Below are positions 11,740-24,264 of a stretch of 64,000 nt of DNA, in pieces; the stretch's first letter is position 1, and each line of letters opens with the position of its first letter. Below the pieces are notes generated by a model that made no database searches, had not been told where the DNA came from, and was given only the letters and a program-made list of their open reading frames with translations. The stretch spans positions 186,001 to 250,000 of the forward strand of contig JAGMUV010000035.1 of assembly GCA_020744425.1 (NCBI GenBank), in the 5' to 3' direction. The DNA comes from Dactylonectria macrodidyma (taxonomy: Eukaryota; Ascomycota; Sordariomycetes; Hypocreales; Nectriaceae). The position numbers were made by a program, and so were the translations under genes.

Positions 11740-12390
11740 TTGCCCACGCTAAGGACGCCACACCCTCAAATCCCTGCTGGATACTTGATAGTACATTTAG
11801 CCGCGTAATATTACAGGCTAATATTCACTAAATCTACTGCAGCTTTAGTAATGTTAGACCTATATTATGGCTAACTAGTGGGCTAAGTGCACTATAATAT
11901 AGGGCCTCTTTTAGTGCTAACATTCGTAAGATGTACTTAATGTACTTTTGATAAGAAAAAGCAAAATGTGGCTTGCGCGCTGGCAAAGGCTTTTGAAATG
12001 GTCCTCCGTACGTGTACAAGAAATTGCATCACTAGCCATGAACCAGACATGGATGGTCCGTGCCTCAAGTTCACAACTCCCAACTGAAAAAGCAAGTAAG
12101 CCAATAATCAACTGCAGAACCCAAGCGTTGCAATAAGCCGTTTGGCGAGCCAGAAAGCTAAGAACTTAATCAAGCAGCTAGGAGTGCCAAAACCTAACCC
12201 CCTAAATAAACGGCGGAGTTCAGATGAGAAGCCGGTAAACAAGAGAGATCTCAAGAGAAGGATCCAGAGAGAGACCAAATCATTAGTTCATCAATTTACT
12301 CATGCGGCAGGTAATCATTAGACCCCGTGTATGCCATGGCCCTTCATCCAGTATCTACTAACCGAAGGAGAGAACGCAGGCGGCTACAAG
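11740..12390. other. No clear gene; short open stretch at about 12151-12324
   Basis: AT-rich sequence with imperfect inverted fragments near 11815-11905. A basic open stretch (contains KRDLKRRIQRETKSL) ends at TAG 12322-12324, but has no start or recognised domain. The region ends at TA 12391-12392, the target of pogo-A. Confidence 0.35.
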
Positions 12391-12832
12391 TACCATCCAG
12401 TACCCCTCTGCCGATAAGACCCCTCTACTGATAAGCAAAAAAAAAGTTTCCCCATACAAAATGCCCAATTTCACTTACACGGTGCTTGGCCAAAATTGAA
12501 GTTATTTACGTGAAACAAGTTGTGTCTTATTGAGAGTTTCATGCTGTTTCGTATTATGCTATTGTTGCTTACGCTATATGGGCGGTTTGGCCGCATGGAA
12601 CTATCGCAAAATTTCTATCAATGCCTCCTCCACGAACACTCCTCCCCAAAGCTTGTAGGACTTTTATCTGCGCCGGCCTTCCATAATCGCCTTGAAAAAT
12701 GGCTCGAGCTTCTTACACAGAGGATGACGTTATTGAAGCAATATTGGATGTCACAGATAACGGTCTCTCGCAGAACCAATCCGCCCAGAAGCACGGCATC
12801 CCTCAGCCGACTCTTTCGAACCGATTAAGAGG

Positions 12833-13016
12833 TGTCAGATATGTCAGAGGCGAAAGTTGCCACCTATTGCCACCTATTGCCACGAGGCTTAGCAATCAGC
12901 TTCTAGCTGATTCTATACAGAAGAGAAAGAGTATATAAAGCTTGCTCTAAAACCTCAAGGCATAGGCGGCAAGGAGAGAACACACAACATACAATTTTTC
13001 ACTCTAATATTTGACA
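12833..13016 (+). repeat. Copia 5' LTR (184 bp)
   Basis: TG...CA bounded with a short inverted TGTCA/TGACA terminus. It has an internal doubled TTGCCACCTA motif and a TATATAAA box at about 12932, a likely promoter element. Identical by eye to the 3' LTR. Confidence 0.95.
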
Positions 13017-13475
13017 ATTAAGAGTCTCACTGCCTCAACCCATTTTAATATCTTTGAGAATCCCTCTATCATATCTTTGATGCTGCATGGAAAATCCCAG
13101 AAAGAAGGTCTTACAGCCACTCTTATAAAACCTGGGGACTTCCCGGACTGGGAGCACGAATTCCTTCTTCAGGTTGACCTTCTAGGTCTGCAACAGCACC
13201 TCAAAAGGAAGATTTTCCTTGAAGAGGAACCGGCCTTCCCAGATATCAGAAGACGCAAATACACCAAGACAACAGCAGCACAACGGACCATTCGATCAGA
13301 AACACCTGAGACTGAAGGGGCCAATTCAGATGATATACAGGAGACAACCAATGGAACATGGTCTCTATCTGACCTAACTGAACAAGGCTAGAAGAGCTTC
13401 CAACAGGACCTCTCTTTCTATCAGCTTCAAGAAAAGTCATCAGAAAGACAGAGGAAGTCTCTAAGAACCCTCCAA

Positions 13476-16361
13476 CAAGGCTCGAACCCACTACACTGTA
13501 AATCCACGTGGACCACATATAAGTGGCCCATCTCTATTACATCCACTTGTCGGCGCTCAGATTACGTAATAATCCACTACACTTGGACACGAAAGTGGAT
13601 GTAATGGAGTGGATTTAGGTGGATTTAGGTACAGTGGGATATTCCCTGACCCTGTATGGTTCATAGTACTTATTTTTGTATATGACTGCCCATTAAATCG
13701 AGGTACCTGGACCCAAGTTAGCCGAGGTCGATCACCCCTACAGCTAATCTAATAATATTGACGAGAAACTACCCCTATTGAGTGCGTTTTCTACAGATTT
13801 CCTGCTTTGTTTTTGCCAAAAAAAAAAATTGATGTCAGCCAACCAGCCAGGCCAACCAGGCCAACAGCAGCAGCTCGAAGACCGTCTTTTTCGCCATTTC
13901 AGAGGCTGGAATTGGTCAGAACGCGGCAAATCATCTATGGCGTGAGCACAAAACACCAGCACCAGAGGGAGAGAAAAAGAGCACAGCACAGCTCAAATCC
14001 GAAGGCGCACTGAAATCGAACCAGCTAACTATTGCCTCTGTTTTGAAACTGGACGTCAACAAGCCTGCGGAACAGAATATCGCGAATAGCTTCATCTCAC
14101 GCTTTGATAAGCAACACTTTCAGCGTATGCTAGTCGAGTTAATCGTCAGTAGCAACCAGTCCTTTTCCTTCGCCGAGAACCCCATCCTCCGCGAAATCTT
14201 CGACTATTTGAGTCCCTCCGTTTCCATCCAACACGCCACCTTGACTGCCACGGCTGTCCGATATAAGATCATTCAAGAGTATAACCGCCACAAGCAGACG
14301 GTTATCGAGGTGCTGAGGAACTCCCCTGGAGCCCTTCATATTTCATTTGATGGCTGGACGTCTCGAAATAAGCTTGCCCTCTACGGTATTGCTTGTTTTT
14401 TCAGAGACGAGAAGAATCGGCCATGCAAAATCATGATTGGAGTTCCAGAGGCTCATCGTCACTTCGGCTCAACGATCGGTGGGGAGGTTCTCGACGTCCT
14501 ACACACTCTTGGCGTGGGTCCAGAGAAGGTTGGCTATTTCACGCTCGACAATGCAGAAAACAACGATACTGCCATGGAGGTCATTGGTGCTGAACTTGGG
14601 TTCGATGGCCGACTGCGCCGAGGACGCTGTATTGGCCACACAATTAACTTGTCAGCCAAGGCGCTCTTATTTGGCAAAAACGCCGACGCGTTCGAGAAGC
14701 AATTGTCAGGCGCAGAAGCGTTATCTGATACTGAATACGCTCAATGGCGCAAAAAAGGACCAGTTGGCAAGTTAATTACACAATATCGTAGTTGATGTGC
14801 GTATTAGCCACCGGCTGATTTACTTGTTCAAGGAGGTCCAGAGGGTAAGTGGTTTAACTAAATCCTATTCGTCTCATATTAACTCGGTATATCTAACAGG
14901 ACGAAATTAATCGCGCCACCACCCTTAAACTCCGATCGAAGAAACCACTCAAGCTAATTATCGACAACGACACGCGTTGGCTGTCACAACTCTACATGAT
15001 CCGCAGGGCTCTACGGTTGAAAACCTCTATCGAACTCCTACTGATCAAGTATAAGGCGCAATGGGAGGACGAAAATCGGTCTAAAAAGACTGGCCAAGTG
15101 ACACAAGCCAAGTTGGCGAAAAAACCACGCATCCTCCGAGACGAGAATCAGCTAACGGACAAAGACTAGGAGGTTCTTTACCATTTGGAGGCTATTCTGA
15201 CTGTTTTTGAGACCGTGGTAAAGACGCTTGAGGGTGATGGACATATCCGCAGGCGTAAGCAAGGCTGGACTGGCTCCTATGGCAATATCTGGGACGTGGT
15301 GCTTGGCTATGAGTTGCTGCTTAATATACTGGAAGAATATAAGCAGCTTGCTGCTGATTTTCCTGATCTAGAGCACTTCCGCATCGGAATCAACCTTGCT
15401 TGGGATAAGCAGGATGAATATTATCGGCGGCTGGATGAGACGCCCATCTACTATACGGCTATGGCGCTCTATCCAGCTTATCGTTGGGACTGGTTTGATG
15501 AAACGTGGGCTCATAAGCCTAGCTGGGTTGAAAAGGCAAAAGAGATGGTTGCCGACGTCTGGCTGTCCGATTACGCTCATCTCGAGGTTAGAACCAGCAG
15601 CAGCAGAGGCGACGACGAGCCACCAGCAAAAAGACCTCGGTTTTTCAATCCCTTCGAGAAGAACAGTCGTCTGCCAAGCTCAATACCAGCCTACGCAGCA
15701 GCTATTGTTGGTGACGAGTACCAAGCGTGGCAGACGGATCGTGACGCCAGCGACGGCAACGTTCGTGATCCAATTGGTTACTGGATCACTAAGCAAGGCA
15801 GATATCCTCGGTTATCCAGGATGGCCTTGGACTTCCTGACGATCCAGCCGATGTCAGCCGAGTGTGAGAGGTTATTTTCAGCTGCTGGCAAGATGGTCTC
15901 GGGGTTGCGTACGAACCTAGATGCTGAGATTATCGCCATTTGTCAGGTCTTACGCTCTTGGTACCGTGCTGGCCTTATCAAGGACCTGGATCCATTGCTT
16001 AAGTCACACCTCGAAAGTAAGCTGGATGCCGGCTGTGGGACTCTAAGCGACGACGAGCTGGCTCTTGCTGAGTCAAAATGGCTATTCGAGGGCGAGGACA
16101 GCGCCAGCGAGGTTGACGATTCATCACAGCAGCAAGAGGCTGAAGAGTTAGTGTCAACCTCTGAAAGTGAGGCTGAATAGGCGTCGACGAGGTTGTGAAT
16201 AGCCTCAAAAGTCCACTTACAAAAATCCACTTATAAATCCACGTGTACATCCATTCCACTCCGGTCGAAAGTGTGCTACATCCACTTTGTAATTGCCTAA
16301 AAATGGTCCATCCACTCTACTTGGTCCAAAAGTGGAGTGGATGTAGTGGTTTCGAGCCTTG
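13476..16361 (+). mobile_element. hAT-1 transposon inserted in Copia gag
   Basis: Inverted termini CAAGGCTCGAA(A/C)CCACTACA are flanked by an 8-bp direct duplication CCCTCCAA (13468-13475, 16362-16369). Subterminal regions carry repeated GTGGAT/ATCCAC motifs on both sides, as usual for hAT elements. Length 2886 bp. Removing it and one target copy restores the gag frame exactly (TLQ joined to DWI). Confidence 0.95.
13831..16180 (+). pseudogene. hAT-1 transposase, decayed
   Basis: The first likely ATG is near 13831 (MSANQPGQPGQ), in a different frame from the main body, which is open from about 13890 to 14780. Core residues include FDGWTSRNKLALYG and GYFTLDNAENNDT, followed by GHTINLSAKALLF. 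A one-base frame change occurs at about 14780, after GPVGKL (homologues continue LHNIVV). An intron at about 14847-14899 (gtaagt...ctaacag) follows. A TAG at 15167-15169 replaces the Trp expected in a DWEVL motif. The C-terminal hAT dimerisation domain is intact (MSAECERLFSAAGKMVSG) to the stop at 16180. Three defects make it non-functional. Confidence 0.9.
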
Positions 16362-19300
16362 CCCTCCAAGACTGGATTATCCGAACTGTCTCTCCTAGAT
16401 ACATCCGGACCTGTTGTCAGCCGCGTAAGTCGATCTACGAATAGCACTACAATCTCCGTGCCAGGTGCAGGAGGTCGGAAGCAGACGAAACACGAGATGC
16501 TCGAAACACATACTTGACCCTCATGAAAACACCTCCAAAGACCGCAACTCAAGCACTCAAATGGTTAGAAGAGTGGGAGGAAGCCTTGGCTAAAGGACAG
16601 CAACAAAAGGTCCCTGAGACCCTCTTTTGCAGCTCCTGGGCATATGACTTCTTCAACATCTCTTCACAACTTCTCCCTGCCTGGACGGCAGCCTATGAAA
16701 TTAGCCAACAAAACCTGATCCAAGATGAATCTCTTATCTATCGAGATCTAGCGAACGCCTTCCGGAATAAGCTCAAAAATGCAGAGGCCTTACGGGGCCC
16801 AGGTCGCACGGGAAATTTCTCCCAAGGTGCATTCTCTGCGAGCTTTGCTGGGGAGGACCCCCAGGATGATGAACCAGAGGACGCTCGCATCATTGAAGGT
16901 CAGTACCGTTCTCTGAAGAAGGAAGGGCAAAGGACGAAGCGCCAGAGGCCTCCTGAAGAACAGGATAAATGCCCGGCATGCGGCCTACCCCATGTCCTTA
17001 AGAAATGCTTCTATGTTTTTCCAAACATAGCTTGGAGAGGGTTTAGGCCTCGAGAAAAATTTCAGACAAAGGTGAGAGAAGCCCTTGAAGAAGGCCTAGA
17101 CCTCCAGGCACAAGTAAAAGCTCTCACTCGGAAGAAGTCCAAGAACCTACCAAAACCAGCTATTGAGGAAACCTCTGACCAATAACTATATGGCCGGCTT
17201 ATTGCTAAAGTCAACGCCGCATTTGCCGCCCAGAGCAACGACTATCCCTTACGAAAATCTCAAATCCTAGACCCCGGAACAACGATGTCAATCACGAATG
17301 ACCCCAATCGACTAGCTGATCTCCAGTCGGCCCTTCCAGGCGACTTCATCTGGTCAGGTGACCGAAAGTTACCAATTTTGGGATACGGAACAGTGATAGT
17401 CAGGCTGACAAGAACTCGAGCCCTGTTGCTTGAAGATGTAGCCTACTGTCCCCGACTCCTCACAACTCTAGTCTCCTTACGTCAGCTACGGAAGAAAGGA
17501 CTCTATTGGGATAACAGACGTGATCCAACGACCCTCCGTCATTCCGATCAGACAATCGCCTGCACGATCAAGGACCTATACGGTCAATACGTCATTGAAT
17601 ACCAACCGGCAGAGATAACCCCAGCGGCTTGGGCAGCCCACAAGTTCACCTCATACACAAAGAGGGCTCCCTTGGCAGGAGAAGCCATACGCTGGCATAA
17701 CCGCCTAGGGCATCCAGGACCGCAAGCTCTTGAACACCTTGTCTCAGCATCTCAGGGGGTGCGAATTCGAGGACCAACAACCGTCGAATGTGATGCCTGT
17801 GGCCTATCAAAGATCAAGAGACAAGTCAGACGGGCTCCAAGGCAGTCTAGCCAGACAGCCGGTGAACGCATCGCTATCGATTTCCATGACTATGAAGAAG
17901 GCATAGGTGGCTATACCTCACAGATGCTACTCACCTGCCGATCAACCGGTTACATTTGGGATTACTACCTTACAACTCGGACAACGGAGGCTATTATCGC
18001 AGTCTTCAAATCCTTCTTCGAACACCTAGAAGTTCAACATAACGTCAAGGTCAAAGTCATCGAATGCGACAATGAGATCACAGAGGTCAAACCACAAGTC
18101 AGAAACTTCCTACGGAATAGAGCTATCGTTATCGAGCCCTCGGCACCGTATAGCCAAGCCCAAAACGGCGGCGCCGAACGCTCAGGGGGTGTGATCAAGG
18201 ATAAGGAAAGAGCCATGCGAACAGGCTCTAAGCTCCCTCATCAGCTATGGCCAGAAATCGGCAGAACGGCAGTTTATCTATACAACCGAACGCCAAACTA
18301 TAAATCACGCTGGAAAACACCATACGATCAATTGCATACTGCGATAGCCAGAGCTAGAGGAATTCCACAACCAGCGAAACAGCCTGACCAAACACATCTA
18401 AGAGCATTTGGCTGCAAGGCCTATGCCATGACCCCCGAGGCACAACAAAAGTTTAACCGCAAGATGCGGCTCAAGCCGAAAGGATGGATCGGCTTCCTGG
18501 TCGGATATAGATCCTCAAATATCTACAGGATCTGGGTGCCTACGATCAATCGAATAGTGAGCACCCGAGACGTCATTTTTAATGAAGACAAGGGCTGCAA
18601 CGGAGACTGGGAAAACTTCAAGGACGACCTCTTAGAGGCAGACCTAGAAGAAATCGCACGAATTGCATCCCTTCAACAAGACGAACTGATTGATCAGTCA
18701 GAGACTGAAGACTGCATTGAGGTGGATTTTCCTGAAGAGGAAGACTCAAATGAACTCACAGGAGATCGTCTTATAGTAGCGATTGATGAAATCTCGCAGG
18801 CAAAAAGGGCAGAATATGAAGACTTCCTCACGCCTCCAGATACACCGCCATCTGCCCTACTCGCACAATTACCTCAAAATGTGTTAGAACAAGGGAATAA
18901 AACGATCACATGGCAGGCAGCTTTTCTAGCTGGAACCAAATCTCCCCTGCAAATCTCAACAGAACGGAAGATCCGTCAAGGGGTAAAGGTGCATAGAAAT
19001 GCACTACCTCCAGCACCAATAAAGCATCAAGATCTCATAGAACATCCATTAGGAAATCTCTTCCAGAAGGCTGAAGAAATTCATCTTCAAAGTCATAAGG
19101 AAATGAGGTCATGGACTGAGATCCGAGCCAAGGACCCTCGAGCATCTGATCAACAGGTCCTAGGCTGTATGTAGGTGTACGTCTATAAAACAGACAAACA
19201 CGGTTACTTTCAGAAATGCAAGGCCCGGCTAGTGGTACGAGGGGACCAACAAGCAAAAGGGAAGCTGCAAGACACATACGCAGCTACCTTAGCCGGAAGG

Positions 19301-20611
19301 TCCTTTCGGACCTTGATAGCTATTGCAGCAAAGTTTGATCTAGAAATGGTCCAATACGATGTGGTCAACGCATTCGTACATGCCCCAATTGATCAAGACA
19401 TCTTCATGCAGATGCCTCCTGGCTATAAGAAGGCAGGAACTATCCTAAAGCTTAACAAGGCTCTATACAGACTGAGAGTCTCCCCCCTACTGTGGCAGAA
19501 GGAGCTTTCTAGGACCCTCTTAGAGCTGGGCTACAAACCAGTTCCACACGAGCCTTGCTGCTTTAGAAAAGAAGGAATCCTCTTCTTCGTATATGTCGAT
19601 GATGTCATTCTGGCCTACAGGAAAACACAAGAAAACAAAGCTAAGGACCTGATCAGACAACTCCAATTGAGATACAAACTAACAGGCGGCAACCCCGTAC
19701 AATGGTTCCTTGGAATGGAAGTCATACGGGACCGACCTACGAGGAAGATCTGGCTATCCCAAGCAGCCTATATTGAGAAAATTACAAACCTAGCTAATAA
19801 AGGAACAGCTACAGTACCAATGACTCAGTTAGAGCTACGGCCTGCAACAGGGCTAGCAACCCCAACAGAAATTCAACGATACCAACGCAAGATCGGATCA
19901 ATCCTCTATATCGCAGTCAACACCCGACCCGACATAGCCTTTGCCATCTCCAGATTGGCCAGATTCCTCACCAATCCAAGTCAAATACACCAAGAAGCGG
20001 CTGACCGCGTCATCCACTACCTCACACACACAAAGAACCTAGCCCTATCCTTCGGAGGGCCCGGCGGTCTCAGCATTGCTAGCGATGCCTCTTTTGCCGA
20101 CAACACAACTGATCGGAAGAGCTCGCAGGCATATACCATCAAGCTGTTCAACGGACTGATCGGATGGAGAGCCAACAAACAAGACACAGTCACCACATCA
20201 ACAACAGAAGCAGAGCTCCTAGCCCTAGCACAGGCAGCTAAGGAATCTCTCTTTGTGAGCCGACTGCTCAAGGAGCTGACAGTTCAACTGGATGACTTGA
20301 CTATCCAGATTGACTGCGATAACACTCAGACTATCAACCTCGTGACGGCTGAGATAGCTACTTTGAGGACCAAGTTGCGGCATGTTGATATCCACAATCA
20401 CTGGCTCAGACAGGAGGTTCAAAGAGGGAAAATTCAAGTCAAATACGTTAAATCAACAGACATAGTCGCAGATGGCCTGACGAAAGCACTTCCAGCCGGA
20501 AAATGGAACCGCTTTTTACATCAACTTGGATTAGAAGACGTTAGGAAGAGGCTCCAGAAGGACGAAGAAGGGCTTCAGACTCAATGAGAAGTCATTGAAT
20601 CTGAGGGGGTG

Positions 20612-20795
20612 TGTCAGATATGTCAGAGGCGAAAGTTGCCACCTATTGCCACCTATTGCCACGAGGCTTAGCAATCAGCTTCTAGCTGATTCTATACAGA
20701 AGAGAAAGAGTATATAAAGCTTGCTCTAAAACCTCAAGGCATAGGCGGCAAGGAGAGAACACACAACATACAATTTTTCACTCTAATATTTGACA
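20612..20795 (+). repeat. Copia 3' LTR (184 bp)
   Basis: Identical by eye to the 5' LTR. Preceded by a polypurine tract and followed by the AGAGG target duplication. Confidence 0.95.
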
Positions 20796-22567
20796 AGAGG
20801 TGTACCGCCAAAGTCCGAGGTCACCCATCCCGCCCAGCTGTTATCCAAGTCTCAGGAGTCCAGATTAGTTTCCTGGATACTTCGACAAGAGGCCTTGGGC
20901 TATGCTCCTTCTCACAGTCAAGTTCGCGCCACCGTCGCTGCCCTCCTACAACAGCAAGGCAGGGAAAAGCCTATCGGCGTACATTGGCTAGCCAGGTTTA
21001 TGAAACGACATCCGTCCATAAAGACCAAGATAGGAAAACGCCAGGAGGCGTCGAGGTTCAATTGTTTTACCCCGACCGCCGTCAATTGGTACTTTGACAT
21101 CCGCGAGAGCGAATATGGCTGGATCAAACCTGAGAACACTGTTAATGTTGACGAGGGCGGCATCATGGCCGGATTTGGTGAGTATTTTGTCGTTTCTTTC
21201 ATGAGACAAACTAACCAGCTGCCAATATAGGCTTGGATTCCTTAGTTATCGGCAGTAGCGACCCCAAGAAGAAAGCCTTCCTCAAAGGCTCTCAGTCCCG
21301 CACTTGGACCAGCTTTCTCGAAGCCGCAACTGCAACTGGTCGTCTTCTGAAGCCGGGGATTATCTTTAAAGGCAAAGAGCTTCAGCAACAGTGGTTTATT
21401 GATGAGCTCAAGGAAGTGGCTGACTGGTATTACATCACGTCCGACAACGGCTGGACAGACAACCATATCGCGGTCGAGTGGCTCAAACAGGTCTATCTTC
21501 CCCAAACACAGCCGGAAGATGAGTCAGATGCGAGGCTTATCATACTAGATGGTCATCGAAGCCATGTATCTGTTCGTATCCGCCTTTTCCGGGCCACCTG
21601 GGCCGGGGATGTCGCTGACCGTAAATCTAGGATGAGTGGATGGCTACGTGCTTTTTGAACAACGTGTATTGTTGTTACCTGCCGGCTCACTGCTCCCACG
21701 GCCTACAACCACTCGACAATGGTCCATTTAATGCATCCAAGGCGGCCTATCGCAAAGAACTCCAAAAGCTGACAAGCCTGACCGATTCTGCGCCGGTGGA
21801 CAAGGTCAACTTCATCAAGGCCTATGCCAAAGGCAGAGAAGTGGGTATGACGAAGAAAAACATCCTTTCTGGTTGGAGAGTGACTGGAAACTGGCCGATT
21901 TCTCGACGGAAAGCGCTCATACATCCTGAGATCCAGCCTGACAAGAAGGAAACGACGCCCGCATCAGACGGCCTCAGCGACGGGCAACGCGACTCTGATA
22001 ACACGCCAAAGACCAGCCGTCACATCAGGGATCTAGGTAAGAACAAAAGCCCTTCGACAAGAAGGCGCTATTCTGTGATATCGAAAGGTTTTGAAGCACA
22101 AGAGTCAAAGATCGCTTCTCTAAGCTCAAGAGTAGCCAGTTTAGAGGAGGAAGTCGGGAGGCTGAGCAGAGGCAAGAAGAGGAAAGCGATACCGAATCCC
22201 AACAGGAAGTTTATGACACTGGCCGAGTCTCTAGTGACCGGTGACACTATTTCTGAGCCAAACGAAGTGATTGAAGAGACAGAGGGTGTCGAAGAGGTGA
22301 TCGAGGTGGGAGGGGTGGAAGAGAATGAGGGCTCAAATTCGGAGGCGGAAGAGTTAGCTGTCACACGCACGCGCGCAGGCCGTGCAGTTAGAAGACCAAG
22401 ACTATATTAAAATACATTCGATTCCAAGCTGGAAAAATAGGAATTGACTTGTTTTTCGTATTTCTGGTGGCTCTTTGTGAGGGGGTTGAAAATTAGCAGT
22501 TTGTATGGGGAAACTTTTTTTTTGCTTATCAGTAGAGGGGTCTTATCGGCAGAGGGGTACTGGATGG

Positions 22568-24264
22568 TATCAAGAACGAACCAGCCCATGTGGATAGAGT
22601 TGATAAGCCGTTGATTATCGGTGCACGTCTTCTATAAAATAGTTAGCACCATAATGCTTAATGATGTCGTAATTAATATATACCTTAGCATCTTCAAAAT
22701 GCTTGAGCAGGATATCCATGTGGTAAAGTAACTGATCTAACGACGACCACTTCTTCTGCTGCGCCTGTGTAGCCTGCCAGAAGGGTTGGAGGAAGTCCGC
22801 CGTTAATCTGAGGACATCCCAGTCATCCTGTGTGAGACTATCGTCGCCAAGTTCTTTATGATGCTCTTGTTGAAACACCATAAGCTTGTCTTTCTTCTCG
22901 AGCGCAGTTCGAAGCAGCATGTACCATGAATTCCACCTGGTTGCATTGTCAATGCCGAGTGCACGGCCTGCCAGACGTTCCCAAGCATCGCTGTGTACTG
23001 TAGAACTCCGTATAAACACGGCAATATTGTGTAGATTACCAAGGGGGCCCATCGATCGCCATCCGGCTTGATCATCTGGCACCTTTCGCTGCTTACCCTT
23101 GCTGTTCTTCTGCTGCAATTGCGCCTGTAGAGACTCAACAACTGTGGTGTTCGCGTTGCTATCTGCCTCTTCAATGGCCGCATTGAGTGCCTCTTTGCTG
23201 GAGGCGAAGAGGAACGCCTGGAGGCATAGATTGATAATATGACCTCCGCATCGAACACGGCGCTCAATGGGGTCGAATTCAACCCCATATTCGTTCGCCA
23301 ATGCCGTTGATAAAGCGCGCATGCAAGTGTCATTTGAGGTAGCGTTGTCCGATGTAAAGTAGCCAATGTTGCCTGCGACATTGAAATGCCGTATGGTGTC
23401 CAGCAAGTGCCTTGACATTGTCTCTCCGGAGTGACTGTGCTGCACGTTCGGCAGACCTAATAGGGCCTCACGGAGCTCATAGTGCTCATCAACCCATTGC
23501 GCACATATTCCGAGAAAGGCTTTGCGATGCGGTGATGACCATAGATCGATGCTGAAGTGGACTTGTGACTTTGCCGCCTGTAACTGAGCCTTGATGGTTT
23601 CGCGATGCATGCTGTATGACAGCTCGATATGAGCCAATACCGTATTGCCTGACTGAATAAGGATCTCTTCAGCCCTCGGGTTAACTGCGCAGAGAAGTGC
23701 TTGGTATTCCGGCCAAGAGACACAGTTGAGTGGAAGACGCCGACGTGTGATAAGCTGGATCTGAGCCTCATAGAATGCGTCAAGTCGGATCGTATTCCGT
23801 AGTATCGATTGCTCGTCGCGGGATACTAGCTCCCGATTCTTCTCTTCTACACGTGTAAATGCTACTTCAAGAGACTGTTGAAGTGCCTTCTTGGCTGGCC
23901 GCTCTTCGTCATCAATGATAATACCGTGGTCACTTCGCATATGCCGTTTGGCGCTTGTAGTTGCGACCGTGCGCCATGGCGGATTGTGACAATGTTGACA
24001 ATACCAGAGTCGCTGGTTATTCTGGTGTGTCTCTTCATCTCCTTGAGGAACACGGAAGTGCTTCCAGGTTTCTGGCGTGCGTAGTTTGCGTTTCTTCGGC
24101 TGCGACCGAGGCTGAGACGTGGACGATGCTGAGGAGGAAGTGGCAGCGAAAATTGACTGCTGTGAATGAGACCGCACGGCTGCGGAGATGCTTGATTCTG
24201 GCGCCGGTGAGCTTAATTCTTCGTATTCAACGTCCCCTACAAATAGAGACGACCCGGTTGGCAT
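22568..24264 (-). CDS. hAT-B transposase, N-terminal two thirds
   Basis: Start ATG 24264 (MPTGSSLFVGDVEYEELSS). Exon 1 is 24264-22684 (527 codons). A 52-nt intron at 22683-22632 (gtatat...gctaac...tatag) follows, then exon 2 to the pogo junction at FVLD. Domains: BED-type zinc finger (LWYCQHCHNPPW ... KRHMRSDH) and hAT core (FSIDLWSSPHRKAFLG, GYFTSDNATSNDT, GGHIINLCLQAFLF, ATRWNSWYMLLR). No stop or frameshift is visible. The missing C-terminus, starting KYYYKTDETPVYSAALL, lies at 42238-42790 on the other strand. The codon for Lys is split exactly at the TA target of the pogo element. Confidence 0.92.

Larger units (their letters stand above)
13080..20587 (+). pseudogene. Copia gag-pol polyprotein, four in-frame stops, hAT-1 inserted in gag
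   Basis: From ATG 13080 one frame runs through gag (to 13475, resuming at 16370) and pol to TGA 20585 with no frameshift. In-frame stops are at 13389 (TAG), 16442 (TAG), 17183 (TAA) and 19172 (TAG). Gag has a zinc knuckle CPACGLPHVLKKC. Pol order is typical Copia: protease (ILDPGTT, in place of the usual DSG), integrase HHCC zinc region (HNRLGHPG ... CDACGLSKIK) and catalytic residues (IAIDFHD, IECDNE, NGGAERSGG), reverse transcriptase (YDVVNAFVHA, FVYVDDVILA) and RNase H (IASDASFAD, TSTTEAELLALAQ). At 16442 and 19172 family logic expects Trp. The TAA at 17183 lies between gag and protease, where regulated termination is conceivable. Confidence 0.93.
12833..20795 (+). mobile_element. Copia-type LTR retrotransposon inserted in pogo-A
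   Basis: Two 184-bp LTRs (12833-13016 and 20612-20795), identical by eye, begin TGTCAGATATG and end ATATTTGACA. They are flanked by the 5-bp target duplication AGAGG (12828-12832 and 20796-20800); pogo-B shows the uninterrupted target. A polypurine tract (ctgagggggtg, 20601-20611) precedes the 3' LTR. The element is about 5.07 kb once hAT-1 and its duplicated target are removed. I did not recognise a tRNA primer site after 13016. Confidence 0.96.
12699..22410 (+). pseudogene. pogo-A transposase (CENP-B HTH + DDE_1), interrupted by Copia
   Basis: Exon 1 starts at ATG 12699 (MARASYTEDDVIEAIL) and is cut at 12832; it resumes at 20801 and ends at 21177. Intron 1 is 21178-21230, exon 2 21231-21571, intron 2 about 21572-21630, exon 3 21631-22410. 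Without the insertion it would be 543 residues: Psq-type helix-turn-helix, CENP-B-type DNA-binding region, then a DDE catalytic domain with acidic residues in NVDEGG, LDGHRSH and PLDNGPF, a Ser-rich linker and a C-terminal coiled coil (LSSRVASLEEEVGRL). The encoded parts are identical to pogo-B. The Copia insertion is the only defect I see. Confidence 0.92.
12393..22567 (+). mobile_element. pogo-A: pogo/Fot-type transposon, split by Copia
   Basis: Termini CCATCCAGTACCCCTCTGCC at both ends in inverted orientation, bordered by TA (12391-12392, 22568-22569). Without the Copia insertion and its duplicated target it is 2207 bp, the same length as pogo-B at 40031-42237, and every stretch I compared is identical to pogo-B. 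The terminal repeats are made of two imperfect 17-bp units (ACCCCTCTGCCGATAAG, ACCCCTCTACTGATAAG). Confidence 0.95.

Noticed and set aside
13017..13040. Copia tRNA primer-binding site
   Set aside because: The sequence after the 5' LTR did not match a primer site I could name with confidence.
22407..22589. Minus-strand frame starting MGWFVLD within the pogo-A end
   Set aside because: It is hAT-B sequence running into the pogo terminal repeat, not a gene.
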